NCBI GenBank assembly: GCA_963920525.1
Contig: OY986439.1
Span: 29,756,319-29,820,318 of the forward strand
DNA: 64,000 nt
Reading direction: 5' to 3'
From: Dichetophora obliterata
Taxonomy: Eukaryota > Arthropoda > Insecta > Diptera > Sciomyzidae
Part shown: positions 1 to 10,746 of the stretch, piece after piece
Layout: each line of letters opens with the position of its first letter
How positions within the stretch are numbered: the first letter of the stretch is position 1
The notes under the pieces: model-generated
What the model saw: the letters and a program-made list of their open reading frames with translations, nothing else
Told to the model about the DNA's origin: nothing
Database searches by the model: none
Made by a program: the position numbers and the translations under genes

Positions 1-634
1 AATACGAATGCGAAATTCTCGAGTATGCAATGTTTTGGCTTTGCAAAAAGATCAGTTAAGATCGTTGCGATGATAAATTTTGTTGAATATTTTTTTTTAA
101 ATTTTGTTGCTCATACTCAAACAATATTGACCTCATTTAACTTGGCAATAATTATGACTGAGCTATAATTGATGCTCATACGGAATATCGAACAAGGTAG
201 AGTCTATCTATGAGCTTCATTCCTTCTTACTTGAGCTTAGAAAATAACGCTTGCACAACAAATGCGCCACTTCAAAATTAATTTTATGTTTTTTATGCGA
301 GTAGTAAACTTAATCAATGCATCTATCCCACACATTTTGCATAAAACAAATTTACTTCCTCTTCTACATTGCCGGCTTAACGCCCTTTTCCTGTACAGTC
401 AGTCAATCAATTGCTCGTTTTTCAGCCTCTTCAACCCTTCAAGTGAAGTCATAATTTTGCATTGAACCTGTACAAAAGTAGTGCCCACCATAATTTACTT
501 GCAGCATAGCCAAACAACCACCGCCGTGCCGCCGCCCACATTCATCATCAACACTTTAAATACTTAACATTATTTTGTTCGCTCACTTAACATTCGTTTA
601 TTCATGAATTTCTTTCTTTTACCATTCATTGCAG
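1..634 (+). other. Intron upstream of the HspB8-like last exon
   Basis: The only supported splice signal is the acceptor at 632-634, so this stretch is taken as the 3' part of an intron. It is AT-rich, and I see no reading frame continuing the crystallin domain upstream and no recognisable repeat. Confidence 0.6.
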
Positions 635-829
635 GTGCACGCAAAGCATGAAGAGAAATCCGACACAAAGAGCGTCTACAGGGAATACAACCGTGAATTT
701 CTCTTGCCCAAGGGTGTCAATCCGGAATCAATTCGTTCTTCGCTCAGCAAGGATGGCGTTCTTACCGTTGATGCACCATTGCCAGCTCTGACCGCTGGCG
801 AAACAATGATTCCTATTACACACAAATAG
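635..829 (+). CDS. HspB8: Small heat-shock protein HspB8-like, last exon (partial gene)
   Basis: This is the C-terminal part of an alpha-crystallin-domain small heat-shock protein, a cytosolic ATP-independent chaperone. The exon begins after a pyrimidine-rich acceptor ending in CAG at 632-634, reads in frame as VHAKHEEKSDTKSVYREYNR and continues to a TAG/TAA-type end at 829. Visible hallmarks are the KHEEK strand, the EYNREFLLP core and the conserved G-V-L-T-V motif near the end of the crystallin domain, then a short tail ending in ITHK. The wording matches what I remember of Drosophila CG14207, the fly HspB8/HSPB8 relative that works with the BAG3-type co-chaperone starvin, and differs from l(2)efl. 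The N-terminal region and first half of the domain must lie left of the window. AATAAA signals occur at about 1163 and 1210. Family assignment is strong and the exact orthologue is good but from memory. Confidence 0.9.
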   Translation: MHAKHEEKSDTKSVYREYNREFLLPKGVNPESIRSSLSKDGVLTVDAPLPALTAGETMIPITHK

Positions 830-1679
830 ATTTTATAAACAAACACACAATTTTGTTTTAACACGCAGCGCTACTCAATCGCGTTATTAAAGCTATAAAA
901 AAGGAAATCTAACTGATTTTTGTTTAAGTTCGCAATTGAAAAAAAAAATAAGAAATATGTTTTAATTAATGTATGTAATAATTGTTTTTAATTATTTTAT
1001 TTATTTACTTTCTTAAACTCTATGTTTAATATCTTTGTTTTCTTTTTAATGATTTTTTTTTTATTTTAACAACAACAAAAACTTGTATTAGAACAAAAAC
1101 CAAACAAAAATTTTCTTAAACACAAAATATATAATAATGATTTGTATTTAATTTGATATTAAAATAAAAGAAAAAACATCATGTGTTTCTATTGCTTATT
1201 AAATTTCTCTAATAAACGAATAATTAAGTGATTGTGTGTTTCTCATTTAAAGTAAGTTATTCGTAGCAATACATAAATTCAACTTCAGATATCACAACAA
1301 AAATTTACTTATAAAATGAGCAAAAATTACCTACAAATTTCAGAAATGTTCTAAACAAGCAACAACAAGTTAAAAATAAGTTGTCGTTATGAGGTTTGTC
1401 ACTTAAGCTGACATATCTGTGTCGATAAGCAATAAAAGCTTAAATCGACTTGAGACAGAACCAATGAGTTATTGATGTAGCTGTGTTCCACGCATATAGC
1501 ACTATGAACACACAAAATCTGGAGCTTCTAGCATGACCTTAGCCAAAGTTATGACACAAAAACAAAAGACCCTTTCATCATATAACTTATATGGCGATTG
1601 AAAACTTTGAATCAAGATTTCTCGAAACTTTGAAATTAGACTTATGCTGTTATTGCTTAGCAACACAGATTGCCTCAGG

Positions 1680-2880
1680 ATCGCTTAGAAGATGAGACAA
1701 GCGCCTGCGGGGAGCGGTCCGAATGCTTGAAGGTCAAAATGTTGAGACAACCAAAATCTTAAAAAAAAATCATGAAAGCGAAATCTTGAAAAAAAACTAT
1801 AAAACAAAAAATATGCATAAATCTTGAAATTTTTAGAAATTTTATTTCGAATAAAATGTATAATTTCGATAAAAAAAAAAACGGACAAGTGTCTAATTTC
1901 GAAAACAAAAATGTCAAATTTTGGCAAAATTATAAATTTTTTAAATATATATGGTCCCACACTTAGCGTTATCCAGACAAACGACTAGGACGTGGTGGTT
2001 TTTGTCCATTTATGAACTCTTATGTTTTCATAACATAACAAAAAAATCATAAATTATTAATTTTTAATTCATTTAAAGTTAATTTGTCTTATTTAACAAG
2101 TGTTTTTAAATTTTTTTAATCTTATTTTTTCGTAACATACGACTTAGTAGTAAATTTTTGATTTATTTTAATCTTATTTTTTCATAACATTAAAGCTGTC
2201 CATGTTTTCATAACTCTTATGTTTTCATAACATAAAAAAATCATAAATTATTAATTTTTAATTAATTTTAATTAAATTTATCTTATTTTTTCATAACATG
2301 TGTTTTTATCTTTTTTTTTTTAATCTTATATTTTCAATTATTTTAATATTATTTTTATATAACATTAATGGTTTTAAAGTAACCCTAGGTTAATGTTTTG
2401 AGCAATTCCCATCAAAAACTCTAATTTTGGACTTTGTTTCCGGTTGACATTTTTTGCGTATTGAGGTTTTATTTGACATTTTTTTGCAAAATTTGTCACT
2501 TTTCGAAATTTGGCACTTGTTCAAAATTAAATATGGCATTTTTTGCAAAACTTGTACATTTCGAAATTTTACACTTATTCAAAGTTTCACAATTTTTTCG
2601 AATTTTGGCACTTATTCCAAATTTCACATTTTTTGAAATAATTGGACAATTTGACATTTATTTCAGAATTTGACAATTTCAGTGACTTGATAATTATTCA
2701 TTATTTTGATCATTTTCGTAATTTGACATTATTCGAAAAATTTTATACTTCTTTCGAAATTGGACACTTTTCAAAATAGTGTCAAATTTTCAATTAAGAA
2801 ATCTTGAAAAAACTACGCATAGAATTAATTCGCGCGCACGGATTAAAGAATACATTCTATGCGTAGGTTTTTCAAGATAT
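1680..2880. repeat. AT-rich degenerate repeat tract with a terminal hairpin
   Basis: From about 2010 to 2390 a phrase like TTTTCATAACAT recurs with ATAAATTATTAATTTTTAAT. From about 2440 to 2790 a phrase like TTCGAAATTTGGCACTT recurs with irregular spacing. At 2798-2880 there is a hairpin whose arms share ACGCATAGAAT and ATTCTATGCGT. Reading frames here are only low-complexity translations of the repeats. The family is unknown. Confidence 0.55.
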
Positions 2881-3429
2881 TCAAGATTTTGAAATTCTGC
2901 GAAAAAGACCCAACCCTCGCCTGCGAGCTCATTTGAGAGTCATCCGGGTATCGCAGACTAAGCAGCTGAGGCCATAAAAGCGATACGCCGGGAATATTCA
3001 CAAACGAATCGCCCAAAAGGTTCGTAAGCGATTCGCTGCGAAAAGTCGCTAATGAATCGCCTAAAGGCTGGAAAGAGTCGCTGATGAATCGTAGAGAGGG
3101 GTCTTAAACGATTCGCTGGGAAGAGGCTAAAACGAATCGCCAAGAAAAGTCCTTAGCGATTCGCGGGAAGAGTCTAGGGCATCCAATTTCGGGAAGCTTC
3201 GGCAATCCCGGGATTCCGGGTTTGACAAACCTTAGAAAACGAATTTTTTGGAAGACGTAATATGAAGTTTCAAAGTAGTTATGCCTTATTTTACAACGCA
3301 AAACATTGTAGAAAATTATAAAAAACTAAAAAACACAGTTGCGATTAAGCGTTTGGATAGTATTTATTGTTTATTTTTCAAAAAACATTTAGAAGGTTCA
3401 TAAAATTATTTGAAAAAAATTGAAAAGTT

Positions 3430-4040
3430 TAATAACACTGTAGGTATATTTTAAACTTTTGAAAAGACATAAAAAACGCCGAGACACGTAAACTTAATTT
3501 TCGGTCGTAGAATTTAGTGCCATACTCAGTTTTTACAAATCTGATTAAAGTCTCGAGCTATTCAGATTTTTAACCTCCATTTAAAAAATTTGTATAGTTT
3601 TTGAACAATTAATTTTTATTGTCTTTAAAAAAATACCTCCAACGTGAAAATCGAATTAGCCTTGTTTAATCCATGCTTTTTCAAAAGTTAAGCAATTTTG
3701 CTTTTTCTTTCATTTGCACCAAATTTGAATGTTGAACGTAAAAACTTTAAAAAAAAATCTAAATTTTTTTTTGCTCAAATGAGTATTTTTTTATTTCATA
3801 AGTACACTAAATTCTGCAAGTGTAAGCAAAATCGGAGGTGGTCAAAACTTTTGGTCTCCAAAAATAAGGAAGAATAGTTAAAAACGGGTCTAAAAGTGAC
3901 TAAATTTTAATCGCAAATATCTCGAGAATTTGATCTGATTGTGAAAAACTGAGTATGCCACTAAATTCTACGACCAAAAAAGTTTACGTTTCTCGGTATT
4001 TTCGTGTGTCTTCTTGAAGTCTCTACGGTGTAATTTTAGT
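3430..4040. repeat. Inner long imperfect palindrome
   Basis: Arms at about 3476-3560 and 3905-4010 are reverse complements. The left arm contains GTCGTAGAATTTAGTGCCAT and the right arm contains the complement ATGCCACTAAATTCTACGAC. Matching continues outward through the GAGAAACGTAAAC/GAGACACGTAAAC section. It may be an independent MITE or the loop of the surrounding foldback structure. Confidence 0.65.
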
Positions 4041-4510
4041 ATTTCTAAGTAGGAATTTCGTAATAGTTTGTAAAGCTTATATAAGAAAGTTTTTTTTTAA
4101 TTGTTAAGGTCAAATTTTAGTTTTTTTAAGTTAAATTTTTTAAAGTTAATTGAGGTTTTTTAGGTATTTTGTAATATTTTTTACAGTTAGTTCAAGAAAG
4201 GTTTATATTTTTTATATTTTGTACAGCTAGTTAAAAAAAATTTTATTTTAGTATTATTAAAATCACATTTCAGTATTTCTAAGGAAGTATCATGTGTTTA
4301 AAACATTGAGTTATTTTGTACTGCTAGTTGAGAAAGGTTTTTATTTTAAAATCACATTCAGGTTTTTCTCAGGTAGCATCATTAAATTTTTTGACATGTT
4401 CATAAAATTAATTCAAATAAAATTGATAAGTATAATAACTTTAGTATGTCTAATTAAGAATTTTGTATATATCATATATTGTACATCTAGTTAAAAAAAT
4501 TTTTTTTGTA

Positions 4511-4635
4511 TTACCAATAGTCGATTTAATACCTACTCTAAATTTAGTATGAGCTTTCTGACATTATTTCTATAGAACTTACTGTCAAAAAGTTTACACT
4601 AAATTTAGAGTCGGCATTAAAATTACTATTGGTAA
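4511..4635. mobile_element. Short palindromic MITE
   Basis: The stretch begins TTACCAATAG and ends CTATTGGTAA. Internal arms CTCTAAATTTAGT and ACTAAATTTAGAG also pair. Size and symmetry fit a miniature inverted-repeat element, but the superfamily is not determined because the repeated ends mask a target duplication. Confidence 0.6.
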
Positions 4636-5070
4636 GGTCCATTGTGTTATTTTGTACAGATAGTTTTAGAAAGGTTTTTATGTTGATTTTCTATGGTTTA
4701 AATACAAATTCTTTTTTATTTAAAAACTTTTTAAAATCACATACATTTTTTTTAGGTAGTATCATTGAATTTTTTGTTGGAATATTTTGGACTTTTTTGA
4801 AGTGGAGGCAATCCCGGGATCTCGAAAACCCCGGGATTTTAGTCCTTGCAATCCCGGGACTGTTGGGACTAAGAAAAGTCCGGGATCCCGGGATTGGATG
4901 CCCTAGAAGAGTCGCACACGAATCGGCAAAAGAGTTCTTAAGAGATTCGCCGACAAGGGTGTCAAACGACTCGCTTTTAGAATTCCTTCGCGATTTGTTG
5001 TTGTTTTATAGGGGACATTCTTTGCAGGCCCGTAGCCAGTTATGTAGTATGCTTACTTACTTAGTTGGCG

Positions 5071-6354
5071 CTACAACCGTATGACGGTCTTGGCCTCATC
5101 TAAGAATTTACGCCAGCCATTTCTGTCTTTCGCTTGCTGGCGCCAGTTGGAAATTCCAAGCTTCGTCGGGTTGTCCTCTACTTGGTCTTTCCAACCAATA
5201 TGCGGTCGTCCTCTTCTGCGTTGACCGCCGCTGGGTACCGAATCGAATGTTTTCTTCACTGGAGCATCGTCTTTTATGCGCTGAACATGACCAAGCCAGC
5301 GAAGCCGCTCGATTTTAATGCGCTTGACTATGTCGATGTCAGCGTACAGCTCATACAGTTTATCATTCCACCGTATTCGGTACTCGCCATTGACGCAGAT
5401 TGGTCCGTAGATCTTACGAAGAATCTTTCTCTCGAATGCTCCTAAAGTCTTTTCATCTAAACTGCTCAGCGTCCAGGTTTGTGATGCATAAAGTAGGACG
5501 GGCATGATGAGCGATTTATAGAGCGTGATTTTCGTTCGTCGAGAGAGGGCTCTGCTTCTCAATTGCCTACTGAGCCCAAAGTAACACCTGTTGGCAAGAG
5601 TTATTCTTCGTTTGATCTCAATGCTGATGTCGTTGGTTGAATTAATGCTGGATCCCAGATAAACGAAGTTCTTCACAACCTCGAAGGAGGTATTGTCAAC
5701 GGTAACGTGGGTTCCAAGACGCTGGGACTGTTTGTTTGTTGACACTAAGTATTTCGTCTTATCTGCATTCACTGACAGACCCATTCGACTTGACTCTCTT
5801 TATAATCTGGAAAATGCTGCACTGACTTCGCGCGTATTATGGCCAATGATATCTATGTCATCAGCATACGCAAGCAGCATAACACTCTTGTAGAATATTG
5901 TGCCACTACGTCTCAGATCAGCAGCTCGGATGATCTTTTCCATCATTAGGTTGAAAAAGTCGCACGATAAGGAATCACGTCTTCTCCAAGATTTGTCGTA
6001 GCGTGAAAATCTGGTCGATGGTGGACTTTCCAGGTCTGAAGCCACACTGATAAGGTCCGATCAGTTCGTTTACAATGGGCTTCAATCTTTCACATAAAAC
6101 ATTCGACAGGACCTTATATGCGATATTAAGAAGGCTTATCCCACGGTAATTGGCACAGATAATGGGATCGCCTTTCTTGTGGATTGGGCAGAGCACACTG
6201 AGATTCCAATCGTTCGGAATGCATTCTTCCGACCATATTTTGCATAGAAGCTCGTGAATGCATTTAAGTAAAGCTTCGCCTCCGTTCTTAAACAGCTCAG
6301 CAGGTAAGCCATCAGCTCCCGCGGCTTTGTTATTTTTAAGCCGAGCTATAGCTG
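5071..6354 (-). pseudogene. RTE-like ORF, reverse-transcriptase part, interrupted
   Basis: Pieces of one reverse transcriptase lie in several frames. The palm start is CPIHKKGDPIICANYRGISL (about 6196-6100). RPGKSTIDQIFTLRQ precedes the roughly 220-base deletion at about 5983. The catalytic motif LLAYADDIDIIG sits at about 5880-5840. The thumb and C-terminal region (5784-5071) holds LGSSIN, a RRGRP run and a final helix ending KTVIRL. The YADD box is intact, but motif A is lost with the deletion and the frame changes several times. The protein would have copied element RNA at the nicked target. Confidence 0.8.
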
Positions 6355-7815
6355 TCAGAACTTCATCATAGTCGGGAAGCGGAACCTCGACGCTGTATCC
6401 GCAATTGGGGTTTCCGGAATAGCATCTCTATTGGCGGGATTGTTGTCAGCGTTGCCATTTAGAAGCTTAGAGAAGTGTTCCCTCCATAACGTCAGTGTAC
6501 TCTGGATATCTGTCACTAGATTCCCGTTTTCATCCTTGCAGGAAGAGGCCCCGGTTTTAAAACCATTGGCAAGGCGTCTTATTTTTTGGAAAAATTTTCG
6601 GGCCTCATTCCTGTCACCATACATCTCAATCTTCTCCTGCTCGCGCTTTTCTGCCTCTCTTTTTTTCCGCCTGAAAATATGTCTCTCTTCCCTCCTCTTT
6701 TCTTCGTATCGCTCCTTAGCAGCGCGCGTTACAACCGACTGCAGGGGGGCTTTGTAGGCGGCGTCTTTCTCTGCAGTGGCGTCGCGACACTCCTGGTCGT
6801 ACCACTGGTTTCGGCGAGGGCGTTGGTAGCCAATCACCTCTTCAGCAGCCGCACGCATGGAGTTGGAAATGTGTGTCCACTGCGCGCATATATCATCGAT
6901 TGGAGGAGTGCTTTGAAGCAGGAGTGAGAGTCGAGTGGCGAAAGCATCGGCTGTATGTTTCGATTGCAGCTTGTCGACGTCTAGCTTTCTCTGTGTAGGG
7001 TTGCGTGTACTCTTAGCTGCGCACAGACGTGTACGGATCTTGGCTGCAACAAGATAGTGATCCGAGTCAATGTTTGCACCACGGATCGTGCGTACATCCA
7101 ATACACTGGAAGAGTGCCTTCCGTCGATCAAAACGTGATCAATTTGATTTTTTGTTTTTTGATCAGGGGACATCCAGGTGGCTTTATGAATATTGAGATG
7201 CTTGAATCTAGTGCTACTTACGACCATGTATCGTGCTGCGACGAAGTCAATCAGCCTCATTCCGTTATCGGAGGTGTTGTCGTGGAGGCTGAACTTTCCG
7301 ACTGTTGGACCAAAAATATTTTCCTTGCCCACCTTAGCGTTGAAGTCACCAAGCACGATTTTTACGTCGTGGCGGGGGCAGCGCTCGTAAGCATTTTCAA
7401 GGCGCTCGTAGAAAATTTCTTTGATATCATCGTCCTTGTCTTCTGTCGGAGCGTGCGCACATATTAGGCTTATATTGAAGAATCTAACCTTGATGCGGAT
7501 TATGGCAAGTCGTTCGTTCACAGGTGTGAATCGCAGGACGTGGGGCCGTAGACTCTTGCCAACTACAAATCCGCATCCAAACTCGTGCTTCTCCGTATGG
7601 CCGCTGTAGCAGATATCACAGGGTGCATGCCGAATGCAACCCTGTCCCTTCCATCGCATTTCTTGGATAGCAGTGATATCAGCTTTGTATCTTTCCAAGA
7701 CATCAGTCAGTTGGATAGAGGCACCTTCCCAATTAAGGGTTCGGACATTCCAGGTGCATATCCGTAAATCATTATCAGTATTTCGTTTGCGGTAGTCGTC
7801 ATCAGATTTGGGCAT
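6355..7815 (-). pseudogene. RTE-like ORF, endonuclease part with frameshift
   Basis: This 486-codon frame starts MPKSDDDYRKRN and contains an exonuclease-endonuclease-phosphatase fold typical of APE-type retrotransposon endonucleases. CTWNVRTL lies near residue 20, IQEMRWKG near 50, LICAHAPTED near 118, VLGDFNAKVG near 155, and IDHVLIDGR plus SDHYLV at about 225-255. These carry the expected N, E, D, N and terminal D-H residues. A basic, glutamate-rich linker follows. The frame is broken near 6395, where copy 2 has one extra base and continues into the reverse transcriptase. In an intact element the nicking activity would start target-primed reverse transcription. The start codon is the first ATG of the open frame, and an earlier start cannot be excluded. 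Confidence 0.8.
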
Positions 7816-8489
7816 TGGCGTCGGAAGCGGGGGGCAAGGTGGGCAGTTGCCCCCCCACTTTTTTAGCTAGATAAACAATTTAAAAGGAAAAGTTATTCAA
7901 AATATCAGTTTTTTTACAACGATAATATTTTTGTATTATATATTTTCCTCTTCTTTCTCTCTTCTTCATGTTTCATGTGAAGAAATTTTGGTGAACTTTT
8001 TTTGCACCACCATTTGTACTGCCCCCCCATTTGTACTGCCCCCCCAGATGGAATTCGCTTCCGACGCGATTGGATTTGGGGATCATTTTTCTTCTATTCT
8101 TATTTGTTTTCATTGAAATTGGTTTTTACGGGTGGGCTTCAAACCCGACGCATAACCTATTTTAAGCCTAGGGAGGCCCGCCGCTCAGATTAGCCGCCAA
8201 ACTAACGGTTGTCAGTTTTGACGTTGCCCAGGAAACACCACGTGGAGGTTTGAGTCGACTTGAGGCGATTTCACAAAGATTATGCTGGCCTCGCCAGGTT
8301 GAGACAGTCAGACATGTTACATTGTTCCATCGCCCCCAGTTTCCCCAAATACTCTTTGATATATAAGCTAGTTACTACTTTAATGGATATTACTAGTAAA
8401 TTATCAGAATGTCAAACCAGTTTTGACTACCATAAAAACGGTCAGGTAATTAACAGAATAAAATTAGTCACTGATACCAGTTATATGTA

Positions 8490-9776
8490 TTGGGGGTTGG
8501 AATTAATTTTAAAGGTTTTTTTTCAGTTTTTGAGCATTTATTTAGAAACAACGGTACAATGTATATTATTCAAAGTATTGTCCATCGTTAGCTACAACAT
8601 TTTCCCATCTTTCTGGCAGCATATGGATTCCGCGCCGGAAGAACGATTCGTCTTTTGAGGCAATCCACGAATCGACCCATTTTTTGGTATCCTCGTAAGA
8701 AGTGAAGCGCTGCTCAGCCAAGCCATGCGTCATCGATCTGAATAGGTGGTAGTCGGAAGGGGCTATGTCTGGGCTATAAGGCGGGTGGGGTAGCACATCC
8801 CAATTCAGCGCCTCCAATGTTTCCTTGACGGTTCTTGCAACATGTGGCCGTGCGTTGTCATGTTGAAAAACCACTTTGTCGTGTCTTTTGGCATATTCCG
8901 GCCGTTTAACCTTTAATGCTCGGCTCAATTGCATCAATTGTTGTTGGTAGCGTTCCCCAGTGATGGTTTCGTTAGGTTTTAGCAGCTCATAGTACACGAC
9001 ACCCTTCTGATCCCTCCAAATACACAGCATAAGCTTGGCGCCATGAATATTCGGCTTGACCCTCGATGTTGATGCATGGCCGGGTGGTCCCCACGATTTT
9101 TTTCGCTTAGGATTATCGTAATGGATCCACTTTTCATCGCCAGTGAGAATACGATGCAAAAAACTCTTCCTTTTATGCCGTTGAAGCAGTTGTTCGCACA
9201 TGCAAAATCGCCGTTCAACGTCTCTCGGCTTCAACTGGTACGGCACCCAATTTCCTTGCTTTTGAATCATTCCCATGGCCTTCAAGCGTTTACCGACCGT
9301 TGATAAGTCGACTCCCAATGATTCTGACAATTCTTGAAGGGTTTGACACGGGTCATCATCGAGCAAAGCCTCCAATTCCTCATCTTCAAACTTTTTCGGT
9401 TGGCCCGGACGCTCTTTGTCTTCCGTATCAAAATCACCACTTTTAAACCGACGGAACCAGTACTCACAAGTAGAAATCGATGGAGAATAGTCCCCGTAAG
9501 CCTCAGTAAGCGTGCGTTGTGCTTCAAACGCTTTTTTCTTCAAATGGAAGCACAAAAGTAAACCTTCCCGCAAATTGCGTTTTGTTGGAACAAAAGTCGA
9601 CATGTTCACAGAGAAAAAAATATATGTTGTTTACACTTCAGTGGAATGACACATACTAAAAAATTAGGCTTAGACAATGTGCTTTGAAATGAATATAGTC
9701 ACAGGTGTGCCCGATGCGATCTATTAATAGTTACGCCATCTCTTAGAAAACCTTTAAAACTAATTCCAACCCCCAA
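8490..9776 (-). mobile_element. Complete mariner element (mauritiana-like), apparently intact
   Basis: The ends are inverted repeats starting TTGGGGGTTGGAATTA (left) and TTGGGGGTTGGAATTAG (right, complement), with a single mismatch over about 28 bases. The element is flanked by TA at 8488-8489 and TA at 9777-9778, the expected target duplication. Its 1287-bp length is the canonical mariner size. It carries one uninterrupted transposase on the minus strand. Confidence 0.95.
8566..9609 (-). CDS. Mariner transposase, 347 aa, DD34D, open
   Basis: This is a cut-and-paste transposase of the IS630-Tc1-mariner superfamily acting on the TIRs at 8490 and 9776. The N-terminal paired helix-turn-helix region (about 1-115) includes FHLKKKAFEAQRTL and the WFRRFKSGDFD signature. 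The linker WVPYQL is present near residue 122. The catalytic triad is D in TGDEKWIHYD, D in FQHDNARPHV and D in SPDIAPSDYHLF. Exactly 34 residues separate the last two aspartates. The protein ends WENVVANDGQYFE, a normal mariner end, so it is full length. Similarity in layout and wording to Mos1 suggests the mauritiana subfamily. ATG codons occur at residues 1 and 3 and either could be used. No stop or frameshift is seen, so it could still be active, but this is inferred only. Confidence 0.95.
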   Translation of the reverse strand: MNMSTFVPTKRNLREGLLLCFHLKKKAFEAQRTLTEAYGDYSPSISTCEYWFRRFKSGDFDTEDKERPGQPKKFEDEELEALLDDDPCQTLQELSESLGVDLSTVGKRLKAMGMIQKQGNWVPYQLKPRDVERRFCMCEQLLQRHKRKSFLHRILTGDEKWIHYDNPKRKKSWGPPGHASTSRVKPNIHGAKLMLCIWRDQKGVVYYELLKPNETITGERYQQQLMQLSRALKVKRPEYAKRHDKVVFQHDNARPHVARTVKETLEALNWDVLPHPPYSPDIAPSDYHLFRSMTHGLAEQRFTSYEDTKKWVDSWIASKDESFFRRGIHMLPERWENVVANDGQYFE

Positions 9777-9778
9777 TA

Positions 9779-10017
9779 GTAAAAACAGTGACTAGGTAAT
9801 TAGTAAGTTATACTAGTTTGTTATTTTATTTAGTTAATTAGTAAAAATAGCTAAAAATTATTCGTACAAATGTAAATTTATATTTTTTATTTATGACAAT
9901 ATAATGATTTAAAATAAATTAATTAATTGAATTCATGTAAATAAATTCATTCAAAAATAAAGTTTAGTTGGCTTTCGTTTATGATTCATATAATTTTTGC
10001 TTATGCCTATTGTGGGC
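9779..10017. other. Short AT-rich spacer
   Basis: Right flank of the mariner element. AT-rich, and I see nothing else in it. Confidence 0.5.
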
Positions 10018-10746
10018 TTAGTCAACGGATTTGCGGATATCTTTTAAAAATTGTTGTCTCCCCTTTATTTTTAAAACATCTGCAAAAAATACAGAAATAT
10101 TACTATTATGAAAATTAAAAATTGACAAGGCCATACTAAATAAAATTACGTTGATTAGAGTACGTTTTTTAACGGCCTTTTTCTCCCATCGGCCATCCCA
10201 ATTAAACTTGTTTAGCAAATGGTCTGCAATTATTCGTCGTCCAGAAAAGCAAGCAATAGTGAACAATTGCTCTTTAGAAAAGCCTAAGATTGCCCCAATT
10301 ATTGGCCACAACACTTGATTGGAGCTTTGGAAAAGCTTCAAGCCGTCAACTTCTACATCGATAACTCATTGTTGTTGCCTTCTTAAAACTAACTTGATCT
10401 AAAGCTCTCAATTTAATTCATGTAATAATTTTATAGATCATAAAACTAATACAATAACATTTTTGTTTTTCTATAAAAAATCAAATGCATCCGATTGGAA
10501 ATATGTTTATATACCAAGATACAAAAACTCACCACATGGAATAGAATGCATTTCTACTATCTTTCTGCTTGTTTGGAAAAGTGATTTAGAAGACAATGGC
10601 AAACCATCTACGCCACAACTTCTAAAAGTCTCGAAAATATCGCTAATCGTATTGTGGGAAATGTTGTTCCTCAATGCCCATGAATTTATTGTAGACGAAT
10701 TTTCCTTATTGGCCAGCTTCCTACTCCTACATTCCTCATCACTCAC
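10018..10746 (-). pseudogene. Transposase-domain-like gene, two pieces, probably degenerate
   Basis: Two minus-strand pieces (10746-10533 and 10352-10018) join in frame through a GTGAGT donor at 10532 and a TAG acceptor at 10354-10353, giving about 182 residues. The first piece contains LPLSSKSLFQTSRK and the second contains VDGLKLFQSSNQVLWPIIG. I recall this pair of blocks from uncharacterised insect and hydrozoan transposase-domain proteins, in which a target-like D-G-(I/L)-x-(I/L)-F-x-S-S motif follows a KTPR block. In those proteins a G-E-Y-x-Y-x-G-I block follows the first piece. Here CGEFLYLGI is readable across the putative donor, so the apparent splice site may be accidental and the copy degenerate. 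No zinc finger or DDE triad can be assigned. The superfamily is not decided. Confidence 0.4.

Larger units (their letters stand above)
2890..5000. mobile_element. Foldback-like inverted structure with minisatellite arms
   Basis: The left arm (about 2985-3235) is a minisatellite rich in GATTCGC and AATCGCC phrases and ends in TCTAGGGCATCCAAT followed by CCCGGGATTCC-type sequence. The right arm (about 4795-5000) carries the same parts in reverse order and orientation (CCCGGGATTGGATGCCCTAGA, then TCGC-containing repeats). Inside lies a second inverted pair, centred near 3735. The order minisatellite, unique end, loop, inverted minisatellite is that of foldback elements. No target duplication was found, so the limits are approximate. 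Confidence 0.55.
5048..7830 (-). mobile_element. RTE-like non-LTR retrotransposon, copy 1 (nearly full length, defective)
   Basis: On the minus strand an endonuclease region (from 7815) is followed by a reverse-transcriptase region ending with the stop near 5071. The 3' end is not poly(A) but a short AAGT-type tandem repeat (ACTT units on the plus strand at about 5050-5060), a known habit of the RTE/BovB group. Two lesions are visible against the second copy at 57689-59920. One base is missing at about 6395, and about 220 bases are missing at about 5983, removing the region of RT motif A (FVDYKAAFD in copy 2). The element is therefore inactive. The 5' limit is uncertain and the RTE assignment rests on the tail and general sequence character. 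Confidence 0.8.

Noticed and set aside
2434..2673. Open frames of 60-80 codons rich in F, I and L
   Set aside because: They are translations of the degenerate TTCGAAATTT repeats, with no conserved motif.
2958..3301. Two minus-strand frames rich in R, F and S
   Set aside because: They arise from the GATTCGC minisatellite and simply repeat its unit.
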